Source of the DNA: an uncultured Alphaproteobacteria bacterium
Lineage (GTDB): Bacteria; Pseudomonadota; Alphaproteobacteria; Geminicoccales; Geminicoccaceae
Direction of reading: 5' to 3'
NCBI GenBank assembly: GCA_937926445.1
Contig: CALBAK010000026.1
Span: 62,001 to 126,000, forward strand
Length of the DNA stretch: 64,000 bases
Shown: in pieces, positions 1 to 10,510 of the stretch
Layout of the letters: each line of letters starts with the position of its first letter
Position numbering within the stretch: the first letter of the stretch is position 1
Notes under the pieces: generated by a model
Seen by the model: the letters and a program-made list of their open reading frames with translations, nothing else
Told to the model about the DNA's origin: nothing
The model's database searches: none
Translations under genes and position numbers: made by a program

Positions 1-540
1 GGCCACGCGCACTGCCCGACCGCGACCCGGGCCGTCCGCGTCGACCAGGACCTCGACCGCGCTCCCGCGGACGTGCAGCGAAAGATAGGGGGTGAGGTCG
101 GCGTCGTCGGCGAGGCCGCCGAGCAGCTCGCCGATCAGGAGCCGGTCGCCCTGGGCCTCGGAGAAGTCGGTGATCGTCGCGACGCTGCGGGACGCGTCGC
201 CGACGACGAACGCGTCGGCCCCGGCGCCACCGGCGAGCCGGTCGCGGCCGCTGCCGCCGCGCAACCGCGCGCAGCCGGCACCGCCCTCGAGCAGGTCGTT
301 GCCGACGCCACCCGAGAGTTCGTCGTCGCCGGCCGGTCCCAAAAGGACGTCGTTGCCGAGAAGGCCCGCGAGCAGATTGTCGCCGTCGTTGCCGATCAGG
401 CGGTTGGCGAGGGCGTTGCCGGTCGCCTGGTGATCGCCGTCGCCCAGGAGCTCGACGTTCTCGACGTTCGCGTAGCTTGCGAGCTCGATGTCGCCGTCGA
501 TCCGGATCGTGTCGATCCCGCCGCCGCGCTCTTCGATCAC
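1..540 (-). pseudogene. Downstream half of the split RTX protein (C-terminal secretion region), partial
   Basis: Translating in the same frame immediately after the TAG gives VIEERGGGIDTIRIDGDIEL, which completes the repeat unit broken at 541. Further nonapeptides follow (GNDVLLGPAGDDELSGGVGN), and then a typical type I secretion C-terminal region with ADAFVVGD and ITDFSEAQGDRLLIGELL. The frame stays open to base 1, so the real C terminus lies outside the window. No start codon with a ribosome site is evident at the break, so this half should be made only by read-through of TAG. Otherwise the gene is a recent pseudogene or the stop is a sequencing error. Without this half the N-terminal part would lack its export signal. 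Confidence 0.7.
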
Positions 541-1605
541 CTAGTCGGCCGTGCTGTCGAGAATGTAGACGTCGTTGCCGCGACCGCCCCGCAGCGTGTC
601 GCTGCCGGCGCCACCGTCGAGCAGGTTGGCGGCTTCGTTGCCGGTGATCTCGTGGCCGGGATCGTTACCGGTACCGTCGATCGCCGCGCGGCCGGCCAGG
701 ACCAGCTTTTCGACCTGGTCGGGCAAGACGAAGCTCAGGCTCGCGATCACCGTGTCGGTGCCGCCTTCCTCCTCTTCGATCACGGTGTCACCGGGGTCGT
801 CGACCAGGTAGGTGTCGTCGCCGCCGAGGCCGCTCATCTCGTCGGCCCCGCCCCGGCCGTCGAGGCGATTGGCACCCGCGTTGCCGATCAAGACGTTGGC
901 GAGCGCGTTGCCACTTCCGGCGAGGTCGGCCGAGGCCGAGAGCGTCAGCCCCTCGACATGGTCGGGGAGCACGAAGGAGATCTCGCTGTCGACGATGTCG
1001 TAGCCTTCGCCCGCACGTTCGAAAACGCGGTCACGCGCATCGTTCACGTGATAGGTGTCGTTGCCGGCACCGCCGCGCATCTGATCGGTGCCGTCGCCGC
1101 CGTCGTGACGATCGTCGCCCTCGCCACCGTCCAGGATGTCGTCGCCCGGCCCGCCGCGCAGCGTATCGTCGCCGGCGAACGCCAACAGCTCGTCCTTGCC
1201 GCCGCTGCCGAAGATTTCGTCGTCGCCGTCGAGCAGTGTGGCGAAGAAGGCGAGCGGGTCTTTGGCGGCCACGGCGTCGTTCAGGTCCTCGACCGCTGCG
1301 TCGCTATCGGCGAGGGAGAACCAGGGCTCGTCCGCTCGGTACACGTCGATGTCGGTGACCGTTCCGGTGACTGGCCGATCGGCGGCGTCGAACTCCAGGT
1401 CCTCGCCCAGGATCTCGAGCTCGAAATCGTCGACGGTCAACACGACGCCGGTCGGGACGGCGAAGCTCGCCTCGGCGTCGGCCAATCTGCCGACCAGGAA
1501 TGCGCTCATACGCAGCGGTCGATCGAAGTCGGCATAGAGTTCGGCCATCGCCCACTCCACCGTCGATAGTGCGGAGACAGTAGGCGATTCTGTCTCCTTT
1601 ATCAA
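541..1605 (-). CDS. RTX calcium-binding protein, N-terminal part ending at an in-frame TAG
   Basis: Encodes 354 residues of an RTX (haemolysin-type calcium-binding repeat) protein, a class exported by type I secretion. After about 115 non-repeat residues come glycine/aspartate nonapeptides such as GGPGDDILDGGEGDD and larger units that each contain a Y-x-V/L-D-D segment followed by VIEE/VFER and FVLPD. The frame stops at TAG (541-543) in the middle of the third large unit, after YILDSTAD, and matching sequence continues in the same frame to the window edge. The start is uncertain. The frame opens at a TTG (1605), but an AAAGGAG lies downstream of it and an ATG at 1548 is a possible true start. 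The reading of repeats is direct; loss of function is inferred. Confidence 0.75.
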   Translation of the reverse strand: MIKETESPTVSALSTVEWAMAELYADFDRPLRMSAFLVGRLADAEASFAVPTGVVLTVDDFELEILGEDLEFDAADRPVTGTVTDIDVYRADEPWFSLADSDAAVEDLNDAVAAKDPLAFFATLLDGDDEIFGSGGKDELLAFAGDDTLRGGPGDDILDGGEGDDRHDGGDGTDQMRGGAGNDTYHVNDARDRVFERAGEGYDIVDSEISFVLPDHVEGLTLSASADLAGSGNALANVLIGNAGANRLDGRGGADEMSGLGGDDTYLVDDPGDTVIEEEEGGTDTVIASLSFVLPDQVEKLVLAGRAAIDGTGNDPGHEITGNEAANLLDGGAGSDTLRGGRGNDVYILDSTAD

Positions 1606-1608
1606 CCT

Positions 1609-1614
1609 AATATA
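1609..1614 (-). promoter_or_regulatory. Possible -10 element of the RTX gene
   Basis: On the minus strand TATATT sits in a short AT-rich stretch, unusual in this GC-rich sequence, just upstream of an AAAGGAG ribosome-site-like run. No good -35 is visible. If real, transcription would begin near 1602, which argues for a start codon downstream of the TTG at 1605. Confidence 0.25.
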
Positions 1615-1638
1615 GAATGAGCGACTGCTATTTGCGCC

Positions 1639-2979
1639 TTAAGCACGAAATTCCGCTTCCATCGCCCGACGGACGCGGACGGCCTCGTCCGTTTCGTCGA
1701 TCGCCACGTCCGACCAACGGATCTTCCCGCCGACCGGGATCGGATTCACGAGCTTCACGTCGTGGGCGAGGCCGAGCGGCAGATAGCCCTCGCGAAGGCT
1801 CACCTCCGCCGGGACCTGCTTGCCCCAGACGCAATAGCCGCCCTCGCCGTCCAGGATCTCGCCCGGGGCGAGGTCGCGCTTGGCGGTGGCGACCACATCG
1901 GCGAAGAAGCCGATCGGGGTACCGGTCGGTTCGCCCCTGAGCGCCACCGAAGCGACCGAGATGCCGAGCTCGAGGCCGATCAGATGGGTTGGCCGGTACA
2001 TCGCCACGTAGGAGAAGGTGTCGTCGGGGAGGAGCCGGTACTCTTCCGCGCAGTACCTCACATAGTCGTGGCCGCAGGCGACGACGACATAGGTCCCCTG
2101 TTGGATCTCGTCGGGCACCGGCGACTTGTCGCGATGGAGCGAGGAGACGACTTCGGTCGTGCCGCGCAGGGCGAGGCAGCCGCCGTCGGTGGCGGGCTTG
2201 CACACTTGCGCGAGCTTGCGGGCGGGGCAGGGCGGGAAGGAGAGCCCGTCGGGCTGCGGTCGGAGCCCCGTGGCGTTGCACACCGCGCTCATCTCGATGC
2301 CGGACTTGGTCCCGTCGATGAAGCTGTTGAACATCTTGGGGTTCATCCGGCCGCGCTCGGCTTTCTCGCGCGACAGGCCGAAATGCTCCCAGACCGTATC
2401 GGGCGTCGAATGATGGAAGGAGGGATGGTAGCGGGTCCCCTTGCCCGCGCAGACCACCTCGAAGCCGCAGGCGCGCGCCCAATCCACGTGCTCGCAGATC
2501 AGCGCCGGCTGATCGCCATAGGCGAGGCTGTAGACGACGCCGGCTTCCTTCGCCTCGCGGGCGAGCAGCGGCCCCGCCACGACGTCGGCCTCGACATTGA
2601 CCATGACGATGTGTTTGCGCTCGGCGATCGCCGCGCGACAGTGGCGGATCCCGACCTTGGGGTCGCCCGTGGCCTCGATGACGACCTCGATCGCCGGATG
2701 GCGCAGGAGCGCGCCGGAATCGTCCGTGACACAGGTGGTCCCGCTCTTCGCCGCCTCGTCGAGCGAGCGAGCGGCGAAGCGCTCCTCCTCCCAGCCGCAA
2801 TAGCGCAGATTGGCCTTGGCGCGGTCGGGCGCGAGATCGGCGATGGCGACCAGGTGCATGCCCGGTGTACGGCGGACCTGGGCGAGGAACATGGTGCCGA
2901 ACTTGCCGGCGCCGATCAGGCCGATGCCGATCGGCCGACCGGCGGCGGCCCGCTCGAGGAGCTTCTTGTGCAAATTCAC
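1639..2979 (-). CDS. NAD(P)-dependent oxidoreductase with C-terminal SAF domain (homoserine dehydrogenase-like, COG4091 type)
   Basis: A 446-residue protein. The N terminus carries a Rossmann nucleotide-binding loop (IGLIGAGKFGTMFLAQVRR, about residues 19-37), and VVIEATGDPKVG resembles the substrate-side loop of homoserine dehydrogenase/Gfo-Idh-MocA enzymes. The C-terminal part (about 345-420) contains AKRDLAPGEILDGEGGYCVWG, typical of an SAF domain. Family members are annotated as predicted homoserine dehydrogenases or sugar-acid/polyol oxidoreductases, and the substrate is unknown. The start is GTG at 2979 with GGGAGG just upstream. It lies 33 bp upstream of the RTX gene on the same strand, but the two have no evident functional link. 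An NADP oxidoreductase is divergent on the other side. Confidence 0.75.
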   Translation of the reverse strand: MNLHKKLLERAAAGRPIGIGLIGAGKFGTMFLAQVRRTPGMHLVAIADLAPDRAKANLRYCGWEEERFAARSLDEAAKSGTTCVTDDSGALLRHPAIEVVIEATGDPKVGIRHCRAAIAERKHIVMVNVEADVVAGPLLAREAKEAGVVYSLAYGDQPALICEHVDWARACGFEVVCAGKGTRYHPSFHHSTPDTVWEHFGLSREKAERGRMNPKMFNSFIDGTKSGIEMSAVCNATGLRPQPDGLSFPPCPARKLAQVCKPATDGGCLALRGTTEVVSSLHRDKSPVPDEIQQGTYVVVACGHDYVRYCAEEYRLLPDDTFSYVAMYRPTHLIGLELGISVASVALRGEPTGTPIGFFADVVATAKRDLAPGEILDGEGGYCVWGKQVPAEVSLREGYLPLGLAHDVKLVNPIPVGGKIRWSDVAIDETDEAVRVRRAMEAEFRA

Positions 2980-3071
2980 GATGCTCGCCTCCCGCTGGTC
3001 GCCGTGTGCCGCGGCGCTATAGCGGGGCCGCGTGGACGCGACAACGCGAGCCGGTTCGAGGAGGGAGGACG

Positions 3072-4091
3072 ATGGCGGAGGTCAACCGGCAGTGGCGGCT
3101 GGTGCGGCTGGTCGAGGGGATGCCGAGCCTCGAGGACTGGCGGCTCGAAGAACATCCGGTGCCGGAACCGGAGCCCGGGACCTTCCTCGCCCGCTCGATC
3201 TTTCTCGACGTCGCCCCCTACATGCGTGCCCGCATCGCACCGGTCCGCAACTACGCCCAGGGTGTCCGCCCCGGTGACGTCATGATCGGCGGCGCGGTCG
3301 CTCGGATCGTGGCGAGTAGAGCAGCGGGCTGGCGCGAGGGCGATCTGGTCGTCACCGATTTCGGCTTCGGCTGGCAGGACTATGCGGTGTTGCGGCCGGA
3401 CGCCGTGCGGCGGGTCGATCCGGCGCTCGCTCCGCCCGAATGCTGGCTCGACGTGATGGGCCTCAACGGGGTCACCGCCTGGTTCGCGCTCTTCGAGACC
3501 GGAGCGCTTCGGCCGGGCGATCGGGTTCTGATCTCGGCGGCGGCGGGCTCGGTCGGCCAACTCGCGGGTCAGCTCGTGCGGATCGCGGGTGCGGTGCCCT
3601 ACGCCGTGGCCTCGAGCGAGCCCAAGCTCGCCTGGTGCCGCACGCTCGGCTTCGAGGGCGGGATCGCGCACCGTACGACAACCGACCTCGCGGGTGCCGT
3701 CCGCACGCTGCTGCCCGGCGGGGTCGATCTCTATCTCGACAACACGGCGGGGCCGATCCACGACGCCGTGCTGCAGAACCTCGCGCCGCGCGCGCGCATC
3801 GTGGTCGTGGGCACGGTGAGCCTCGCCGACCGGCTCGGCCGGCCCGACATCGGCCCGCGCTTCTTCCGCGAGGTCCTGGTCGCCCGCGCCCGGATCGAGG
3901 GGTTCCTCGTGCTCGACTTCGAGAGACGTTGGCCCGAGGCCTGGGGCCGGCTCGTCGAGCTGTTGCGCGCGGGCCGGATCCGTACCCGCTACGACATCGC
4001 CGACGGGCTCGAGCGGACACCCGAGGCCTTCCTTCGGGTCCTGCGCGGCGAGAACCTCGGCAAGCAGCTGGTCCGGGCGAGCCCGCTCTGA
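3072..4091 (+). CDS. NADP-dependent MDR-family oxidoreductase (prostaglandin/curcumin reductase-like)
   Basis: A 339-residue medium-chain dehydrogenase/reductase without catalytic zinc. MAEVNRQWRLVRLVEGMPS is a characteristic N terminus of the leukotriene B4 12-hydroxydehydrogenase/CurA group, which reduces alpha,beta-unsaturated ketones or aldehydes with NADPH. The cofactor region reads VLISAAAGSVGQLAGQL (about residues 152-168) and is followed by the YLDNTAGP segment typical of this group. The ATG at 3072 is preceded by GGGAGGA. The frame is open upstream, but the conserved N terminus fixes this start. The physiological substrate cannot be told. Divergent from the SAF oxidoreductase and convergent with lpdA. 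Confidence 0.8.
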   Translation: MAEVNRQWRLVRLVEGMPSLEDWRLEEHPVPEPEPGTFLARSIFLDVAPYMRARIAPVRNYAQGVRPGDVMIGGAVARIVASRAAGWREGDLVVTDFGFGWQDYAVLRPDAVRRVDPALAPPECWLDVMGLNGVTAWFALFETGALRPGDRVLISAAAGSVGQLAGQLVRIAGAVPYAVASSEPKLAWCRTLGFEGGIAHRTTTDLAGAVRTLLPGGVDLYLDNTAGPIHDAVLQNLAPRARIVVVGTVSLADRLGRPDIGPRFFREVLVARARIEGFLVLDFERRWPEAWGRLVELLRAGRIRTRYDIADGLERTPEAFLRVLRGENLGKQLVRASPL

Positions 4092-4110
4092 GCCGGCGAC
4101 CGATCGCCTC

Positions 4111-5520
4111 TCAGACGTGGATCGCTTTCGTCCAGGCGGCGAGCGCCGCCTCCTTGATCGCCTCCTCGAGCGTGGGATGCGGATGGCTCGTCCGGGCGAT
4201 GTCCTCGGCCGTGGCGCCGAACTCCAGGGCGAGGGAGAGTTCGGTGATCATCGTCCCGGCATCAGGGCCGATCACGTGGCAGCCCAAGATACGGTCGGTC
4301 ACGGCATCGGCGAGGATCTTGACGAAACCGTCGCCGAACCCGACCGCGCGGGCCCGGCTGTTGGCGGCGAAGGGGAACTTGCCGACCTTGTAGGGGCGTC
4401 CCTCGGCCTTCAATTGCTCCTCCGTCTTGCCGACGGCTGCGACCTCGGGGTGGCAGTAGATGACGCCCGGGACCCGCTCGTAATCGTGCTGCGGCTTCTG
4501 CCCGGCGATCCACTCGATGCAGGCGATGCCGTCCTCCTCGGCCTTGTGGGCGAGCATCGGCCCTTCGATCACGTCGCCGATCGCCCAGATGCCCGGCACG
4601 CTCGTGCGGAAATGGCCGTCCGTCTTCACCCGACCGCGTTCGTCGAAGGCCACGCCCACCTCGGCCGCACCGAGCCCCTCGGTGAAGGGCCGCCGGCCGA
4701 TCGCCACGAGCACGACGTCGGCGGCGAGCGTCTCGGGCGCGCCACCGGCCACCGGCTCGACCACCACGGCCACGCCCTCGCCCGCCTTTTCGATGCCCAC
4801 GACCCGGGTCCCGAGCCGGAAGCGCATGCCCTGACGGGTCAGGATCTTCTGCAACTCCCGCGAGAGCTCGAGATCCATCCCCGGGGTGATGCGGTCGAGG
4901 AACTCGACCACCGTCACCTGCGCGCCGAGCCGGCGCCAGACGGTGCCGAGCTCGAGGCCGATATAGCCCGCGCCCACGACGACCAGGTGCTCGGGCACGC
5001 GCTCGAGATCGAGGGCGCCGGTGGAGGAGACGATCCGCTCCTCGTCGATCGCGACGCCCGGCAACGGGGTCGGCTCCGAGCCCGTTGCGATCACGACGTT
5101 CTTCGTGGCGAGCACGCGGCTCGTGCCGTCGGCGAGACCGACCAGGACCTTGCCGGGGGCGAGGATGCGCCCGGTGCCGGTCAGATGGTCGATCTTGTTC
5201 TTCTTGAAAAGGAAGGCGATGCCCTTGGTGAGCCCGTCGACCACCTTGTCCTTGAAGTCGAGCATGGCGGCGAGGTCGAGGCGCACCTCGCCCGTGCGGA
5301 TTCCGAACCGGTCCAGGCCGTGGCGTGCTTCCTCGAAGAGGTGGGAGGTGTGGAGGAGGGCCTTGGAGGGGATGCAGCCGATATTAAGGCAGGTGCCGCC
5401 GAGCGTGTCGCGCTTCTCCACACAGGCGACCTTCATTCCGAGCTGGGCCGCCTTGATCGCGGCGACGTAGCCACCCGGGCCGCCACCGATCACGACGACG
5501 TCGTAGAGAGGCTCCGACAT
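4111..5520 (-). CDS. lpdA: Dihydrolipoyl dehydrogenase (E3)
   Basis: A 469-residue flavoprotein disulfide reductase that reoxidises dihydrolipoamide on the E2 subunits of 2-oxoacid dehydrogenase complexes, passing electrons through FAD to NAD+. Visible hallmarks are the FAD loop VVIGGGPGGYVAAIKAAQ near the start, the redox-active disulfide GGTCLNIGCIPSK (about residues 41-53), a second GAGYIGLELG NAD loop near residue 185, and a C-terminal active-site HPHPTLEE segment carrying the catalytic His-Glu pair. Full family length. It stands apart from other dehydrogenase-complex genes here; the mdh-sucCD block at the right end is the usual neighbourhood for E1/E2 genes in this class. It may serve pyruvate dehydrogenase, 2-oxoglutarate dehydrogenase or glycine cleavage. 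Confidence 0.95.
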   Translation of the reverse strand: MSEPLYDVVVIGGGPGGYVAAIKAAQLGMKVACVEKRDTLGGTCLNIGCIPSKALLHTSHLFEEARHGLDRFGIRTGEVRLDLAAMLDFKDKVVDGLTKGIAFLFKKNKIDHLTGTGRILAPGKVLVGLADGTSRVLATKNVVIATGSEPTPLPGVAIDEERIVSSTGALDLERVPEHLVVVGAGYIGLELGTVWRRLGAQVTVVEFLDRITPGMDLELSRELQKILTRQGMRFRLGTRVVGIEKAGEGVAVVVEPVAGGAPETLAADVVLVAIGRRPFTEGLGAAEVGVAFDERGRVKTDGHFRTSVPGIWAIGDVIEGPMLAHKAEEDGIACIEWIAGQKPQHDYERVPGVIYCHPEVAAVGKTEEQLKAEGRPYKVGKFPFAANSRARAVGFGDGFVKILADAVTDRILGCHVIGPDAGTMITELSLALEFGATAEDIARTSHPHPTLEEAIKEAALAAWTKAIHV

Positions 5521-5681
5521 GCTGGGCGCTCCGGCGGTTGCTCGCGGACCGCGCGGCTCCTAGCAGCCGCGGCCGACGCCGTCACCGCGGCGCGACGGCA
5601 TGCCGGCCCGGTCGGGACGCGGCGAGGTCCAGGGCTGAGAGAGCAGGGCCGTAGAGGCTCGGGCTGCAGCCGGGCCGTCGG

Positions 5682-6923
<1,242 letters not shown>

Positions 6924-6967
6924 GGTCTCCTCCCGCGCGCCCGCCCCACCCGGCCGAGACGGCGTAC

Positions 6968-8056
6968 TCACGGGTGCCCGAGACGGGCGCGCAGGGACGC
7001 GGGTGCCAACGGGACGTCGCGCAGCACTTTGCCGCTCTCGCCCAGCGTCCCGAGCGACCTGCCCTCGACCACGACCTCGATCCCGCCGGCATTGCCGGTC
7101 CAGAGTGCCAAATCCTCCCGCTCGGGCAGCACGAGACGATCACCGGGCTCGAGGGTCCGGGTGCGGACATAGTCGCGCCCGGAGCTGCGGATCTGCACCC
7201 AGGCGCTCTCCCGCGCGATCAGGACCACCCGGCCCTCGCTCGGGCCGAGCGACGCGTCGCGGCTCGTGCGCGCGCGGTCGCCGTCGAGGGCGGCCAAAAG
7301 AGCGGCCGGTGTCGGGCTGCCGGAAGCGGTGGTGTCGGCCGGCCGCTCGGCGGCGAGCGCACCGGTCGCGTCGCGGGCGGGCCGGGGGAGGAGAGGCAGT
7401 TTGATCGGCTCGTCCGGCTCGGCCGCCAGGAGCGTCTGCAGCTCCGTACTCGCAGACGCTGCCGCGGGGATCGTCGGGCGCGGGGGCGCGGGAGACGGGA
7501 CGGGCGGCACGGCCGATGCGGTCGGGCGGCCGGCCGAAGGCGAGGTGGGAACGGAAGGTGGCCCCCCGAGCATCTCGCCAGCCAGGCGGCCGAGCTCGCC
7601 CGGCACGGCCGCCACCCGCTCGAGGACCGGCTGGTCGCGCCAGAGAATGTGCCAGCTGCCGTAGAGCCCGCCCAGGAGGATGATGGAGGCGGCCACGAGC
7701 GCGCCGTGAGGCCGGCGGTCCTCGTTCTTCGCCCGGGGCACGACGAACTCGGGTGCCGGCGGGACGCCGTCGAACGTCTCCTTGACGAGACGCACCACTT
7801 CCGGCCCGTCGAAGCCCAGATGGTCGGCGTAAGATCGAAGGAAGCCGAGCGCGTAGGCACGCCCGGGGGTCATCGAGAAATCGCCCTCCTCGAGTGCGAA
7901 CAGATAGGAGGGCTTGATCCGGAGGATCTCGGCGACGGCGTAGAGATCTTCGCCGCGGGCTTGGCGGGCCTCGCGGAGCGCCCCACCGATCCTGCGGAGC
8001 TGCTCGGCGCGCCTATCGCGAACGTCGGCGGTCTGACGGCTATCTCGACTGCTCAT
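6968..8056 (-). CDS. rodZ: RodZ-like protein: HTH, single membrane helix, periplasmic DUF4115 domain
   Basis: A 362-residue bitopic protein. Residues about 20-90 form an Xre-type helix-turn-helix ([20 protein letters not shown]). One hydrophobic helix follows near 120-140 ([18 protein letters not shown]), then a proline/alanine-rich linker. The C-terminal domain (about 275-350) contains [11 protein letters not shown] and [16 protein letters not shown], matching DUF4115 of RodZ. RodZ links MreB filaments to the elongasome and sets rod shape; whether this member does so is inferred. Its stop overlaps the longer possible ispG start, and it lies about 115 bp from ptsP on the same strand. Confidence 0.85.
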   Translation of the reverse strand: MSSRDSRQTADVRDRRAEQLRRIGGALREARQARGEDLYAVAEILRIKPSYLFALEEGDFSMTPGRAYALGFLRSYADHLGFDGPEVVRLVKETFDGVPPAPEFVVPRAKNEDRRPHGALVAASIILLGGLYGSWHILWRDQPVLERVAAVPGELGRLAGEMLGGPPSVPTSPSAGRPTASAVPPVPSPAPPRPTIPAAASASTELQTLLAAEPDEPIKLPLLPRPARDATGALAAERPADTTASGSPTPAALLAALDGDRARTSRDASLGPSEGRVVLIARESAWVQIRSSGRDYVRTRTLEPGDRLVLPEREDLALWTGNAGGIEVVVEGRSLGTLGESGKVLRDVPLAPASLRARLGHP

Positions 8057-8170
8057 GGCCGGTCCGAGGTCGCGAGGAAGCGGACGCCGAGACGGCTCCC
8101 TGCCGAAGAAATAGCAGAGGTGCCGCCGCGCGCCAAACGCTTCGGCCGGGGCCGCGTCGTCGCACGCGCT

Positions 8171-10510
8171 TCAGGTGGCGACGCTCGTGCCCGGCGGCAA
8201 CACCACCTCGTGGTCGATCGCCCAGGCGAGGAGACGGCGTCGCAGCGAGCGATCGGGAACGTTGATGACCCTCTCGAGATAGGCGGCGAGCCGGCTCGCG
8301 TCGAGCGAGCGGATGGTGGCCTTGACCGCGCCGATCTCGGAGGCCGCAAGCGACAGCCGGCGGATGCCGATGCCGACGAGCGCCATGGCCTCGAGCGGCC
8401 GGCTCGCCATCTCGCCGCACAGAGTCAAAGGTACGCCGGCTGCCCGGCAACGCTCGACCAGATCGCGCAGGAAAGCGAGCGAGGCCGGTGCGAGCACGTC
8501 GTAGCGCTCGGCCAGCGTCGGATTGCCGCGGTCGCAGGCGAACAGGAACTGGAGCAGGTCGTTCGAGCCGATCGAGACGAAGTCGACCGAGCGCAGGAGC
8601 CCGTCGAGCTGCCAGAAGAGCGCCGGCACCTCGAACATGACGCCGACCTCGAGGCGCTCCGGGCGCGGCCGGCCGGACGCCACGAGCCGCTCGACCTCCT
8701 GATCGAGCAGCCGGCGCGCGGCGGCGAGCTCGGCGACCTCGGCCACCATCGGGAACATGACGGAGAGCGGCCGGCCCTCGGCCGCGGCCAGGAGCGCGCG
8801 GAGCTGGTCCCGTAGCAGTGCGGGGCGGTCGAGGGCGATGCGGATCGCCCGCCAGCCGAGGGCCGGATTGTCCTCGGCGGGCGCTCGCCAGTAGGGCAGG
8901 TGCTTGTCGCTGCCGATGTCGAGGGTGCGGAAGACTACCCGCCGGCCGCGGGCGAGATCGAGCACGCGGCGGTAGACCTCGGTCTGCTCCTCGACCGTGG
9001 GCCAACTCGGCCGGGTCATGAAGCCGAGCTCGGTGCGAAACAGACCGATGCCCTGGGCACCGCTCCCGTCGAGCGCCGGTAGGTCGGCGAGGAAAGCGGC
9101 ATTGAGCCCGAGCCAGATGTCGATCCCGTCGCGGGTGGTAGCGGGCAGGTCCTTGAGCGCCGCGAGCTTGCGGTGGCGCTCGTTGCGGGCCTGGACGGTG
9201 CGGGCGAAGGCCTGCAGCACGTCCTCGCCGGGCCTCAGGAACACGATGCCGTTCTCGGCGTCGAGGGCGACCGGGTCACCCGGCTCGAAGAGCGTCATGG
9301 CGCCGGTCACCCGGCCCACGAGCGGCACACCGAGGGCCCGGGCGACGATCGTCACGTGCGCCGTCTTCGACCCCTCCTCGAGGATGATCCCCTTGAGGCG
9401 ACTGCGGTCGTACTCGACGAGCTCGGCCGCCGAGAGGTTGCGTGCGATCAGGATGCAATCCTCCGGCACGGCCGAGGGGTCGTGCGCGCTGCTGCGCCCG
9501 GAGAGGTGGAGGAGGAGCCGGTTGGCGAGATCGTCGAGATCGAGGAGCCGTTCCTTGAGGTAGGGGTCGGCGGCGTGGCCGATCCGCAGACGGGTCTGCT
9601 CCTGGATCCGCCGGACAGCTGCTTCGGCCGAGAGGCCCGTGTCGATCGCCTCGCGGATCCGACGGAGCCAGCCGGCGTCGTCGGCGAACATTCGATAGGC
9701 CTCGAGCACCTCCCGGTGCTCGCCGGAAGCGAGGTCGGCGCGTGCCAGCATGCGGTCGAGGGAGGTCCGCAGCTGGGCCATCGCTTCCTCGAGGCGCGCC
9801 CGCTCGGCCGCCGGATCGTCGGCCAGCAACCGGTCGATCTCGATCCGCGGCGCGTGCAGCCAGGCACGGCCGACGGCGACCCCCTCGACGAGCCGCAGCG
9901 CCTCGAGACGGCGGCGCTCGGGCGGCAGACCGCCGAGATCGGTGTAGCGCTCGCGGTCGATGATGCCGCCCGACGCGAACATCTCGGCGAGGACCGAGGC
10001 GATGATCTGCATCGCGTCGATCTCGTCCTCGCCGTACTGGCGACGGGCGGTGTTCTGGATCGTGAGGACGCCCACCACCCGGCCTGACCGGACGATCGGT
10101 ACGCCGAGCATCGAGTGGTAGATCTCTTCCCCGGTCTCGGGGCGGTAGGCGAAGTTCGGGTGGCTCTGGGCGTCGGCCGTGTTGATGACATCGCCCGTGG
10201 CGGCGATCGTGCCGACGAGGCCCTCGCCGACTCGCAGCCGGGTGCGATGGACCGCCTCGCGGGCGAGGCCCTCGGTGGCGAAAAGCTCGAGTACGTCGCC
10301 GGCGCGTTGAACATAGACCGAGCAGACCTCGGCCACGAGGTCGGCGGCGATCATCTTGACGATCTTGTCGAGCCGCTGCTGCGGGCTCGTGGGCTCGGCG
10401 ACCGCCGCGACGAGCCGGCGCAGGAGCCGGCGGGCGGGGATCACTTCGCTCGGCCGGCGGCCCTCGCCGCCCGCTTCGCCGCCGGCCCACCCGCCGATCG
10501 GCGGACTCAC
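8171..10510 (-). CDS. ptsP: Phosphoenolpyruvate-protein phosphotransferase PtsP (EI-Ntr)
   Basis: First enzyme of the nitrogen phosphotransferase system; it autophosphorylates from PEP and passes phosphate to NPr and EIIA-Ntr. 779 residues in order: GAF domain (about 40-180, with LGVPIVRSGRVVGVLTIQN), EI N-terminal helical domain, swivelling domain with the phospho-histidine motif GSKTAHVTIVARALGVP, and a PEP-binding barrel (FRTLDIGSDKHLPYW; catalytic Cys in LTLCGEMASRPLEA). The phospho-His motif reads TAH where many EI proteins have TSH. The GTG at 10510 overlaps the upstream stop (GTGA), implying translational coupling. An internal GTG near 10444 is an alternative start. Proximity to lysC is common in alphaproteobacteria. 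Confidence 0.95.
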   Translation of the reverse strand: MSPPIGGWAGGEAGGEGRRPSEVIPARRLLRRLVAAVAEPTSPQQRLDKIVKMIAADLVAEVCSVYVQRAGDVLELFATEGLAREAVHRTRLRVGEGLVGTIAATGDVINTADAQSHPNFAYRPETGEEIYHSMLGVPIVRSGRVVGVLTIQNTARRQYGEDEIDAMQIIASVLAEMFASGGIIDRERYTDLGGLPPERRRLEALRLVEGVAVGRAWLHAPRIEIDRLLADDPAAERARLEEAMAQLRTSLDRMLARADLASGEHREVLEAYRMFADDAGWLRRIREAIDTGLSAEAAVRRIQEQTRLRIGHAADPYLKERLLDLDDLANRLLLHLSGRSSAHDPSAVPEDCILIARNLSAAELVEYDRSRLKGIILEEGSKTAHVTIVARALGVPLVGRVTGAMTLFEPGDPVALDAENGIVFLRPGEDVLQAFARTVQARNERHRKLAALKDLPATTRDGIDIWLGLNAAFLADLPALDGSGAQGIGLFRTELGFMTRPSWPTVEEQTEVYRRVLDLARGRRVVFRTLDIGSDKHLPYWRAPAEDNPALGWRAIRIALDRPALLRDQLRALLAAAEGRPLSVMFPMVAEVAELAAARRLLDQEVERLVASGRPRPERLEVGVMFEVPALFWQLDGLLRSVDFVSIGSNDLLQFLFACDRGNPTLAERYDVLAPASLAFLRDLVERCRAAGVPLTLCGEMASRPLEAMALVGIGIRRLSLAASEIGAVKATIRSLDASRLAAYLERVINVPDRSLRRRLLAWAIDHEVVLPPGTSVAT

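Noticed and set aside
73-1569. Open frame of 498 codons on the plus strand across the RTX gene
   Set aside because: Antisense shadow of Gly/Asp-rich repeats (GC-rich codons read backwards); no family motif, and the minus strand is clearly coding.
1762-3285. Open frame of 507 codons on the plus strand
   Set aside because: Antisense to the SAF oxidoreductase gene; Arg/Asp/Gly/Ala-rich translation typical of shadows in high-GC DNA.
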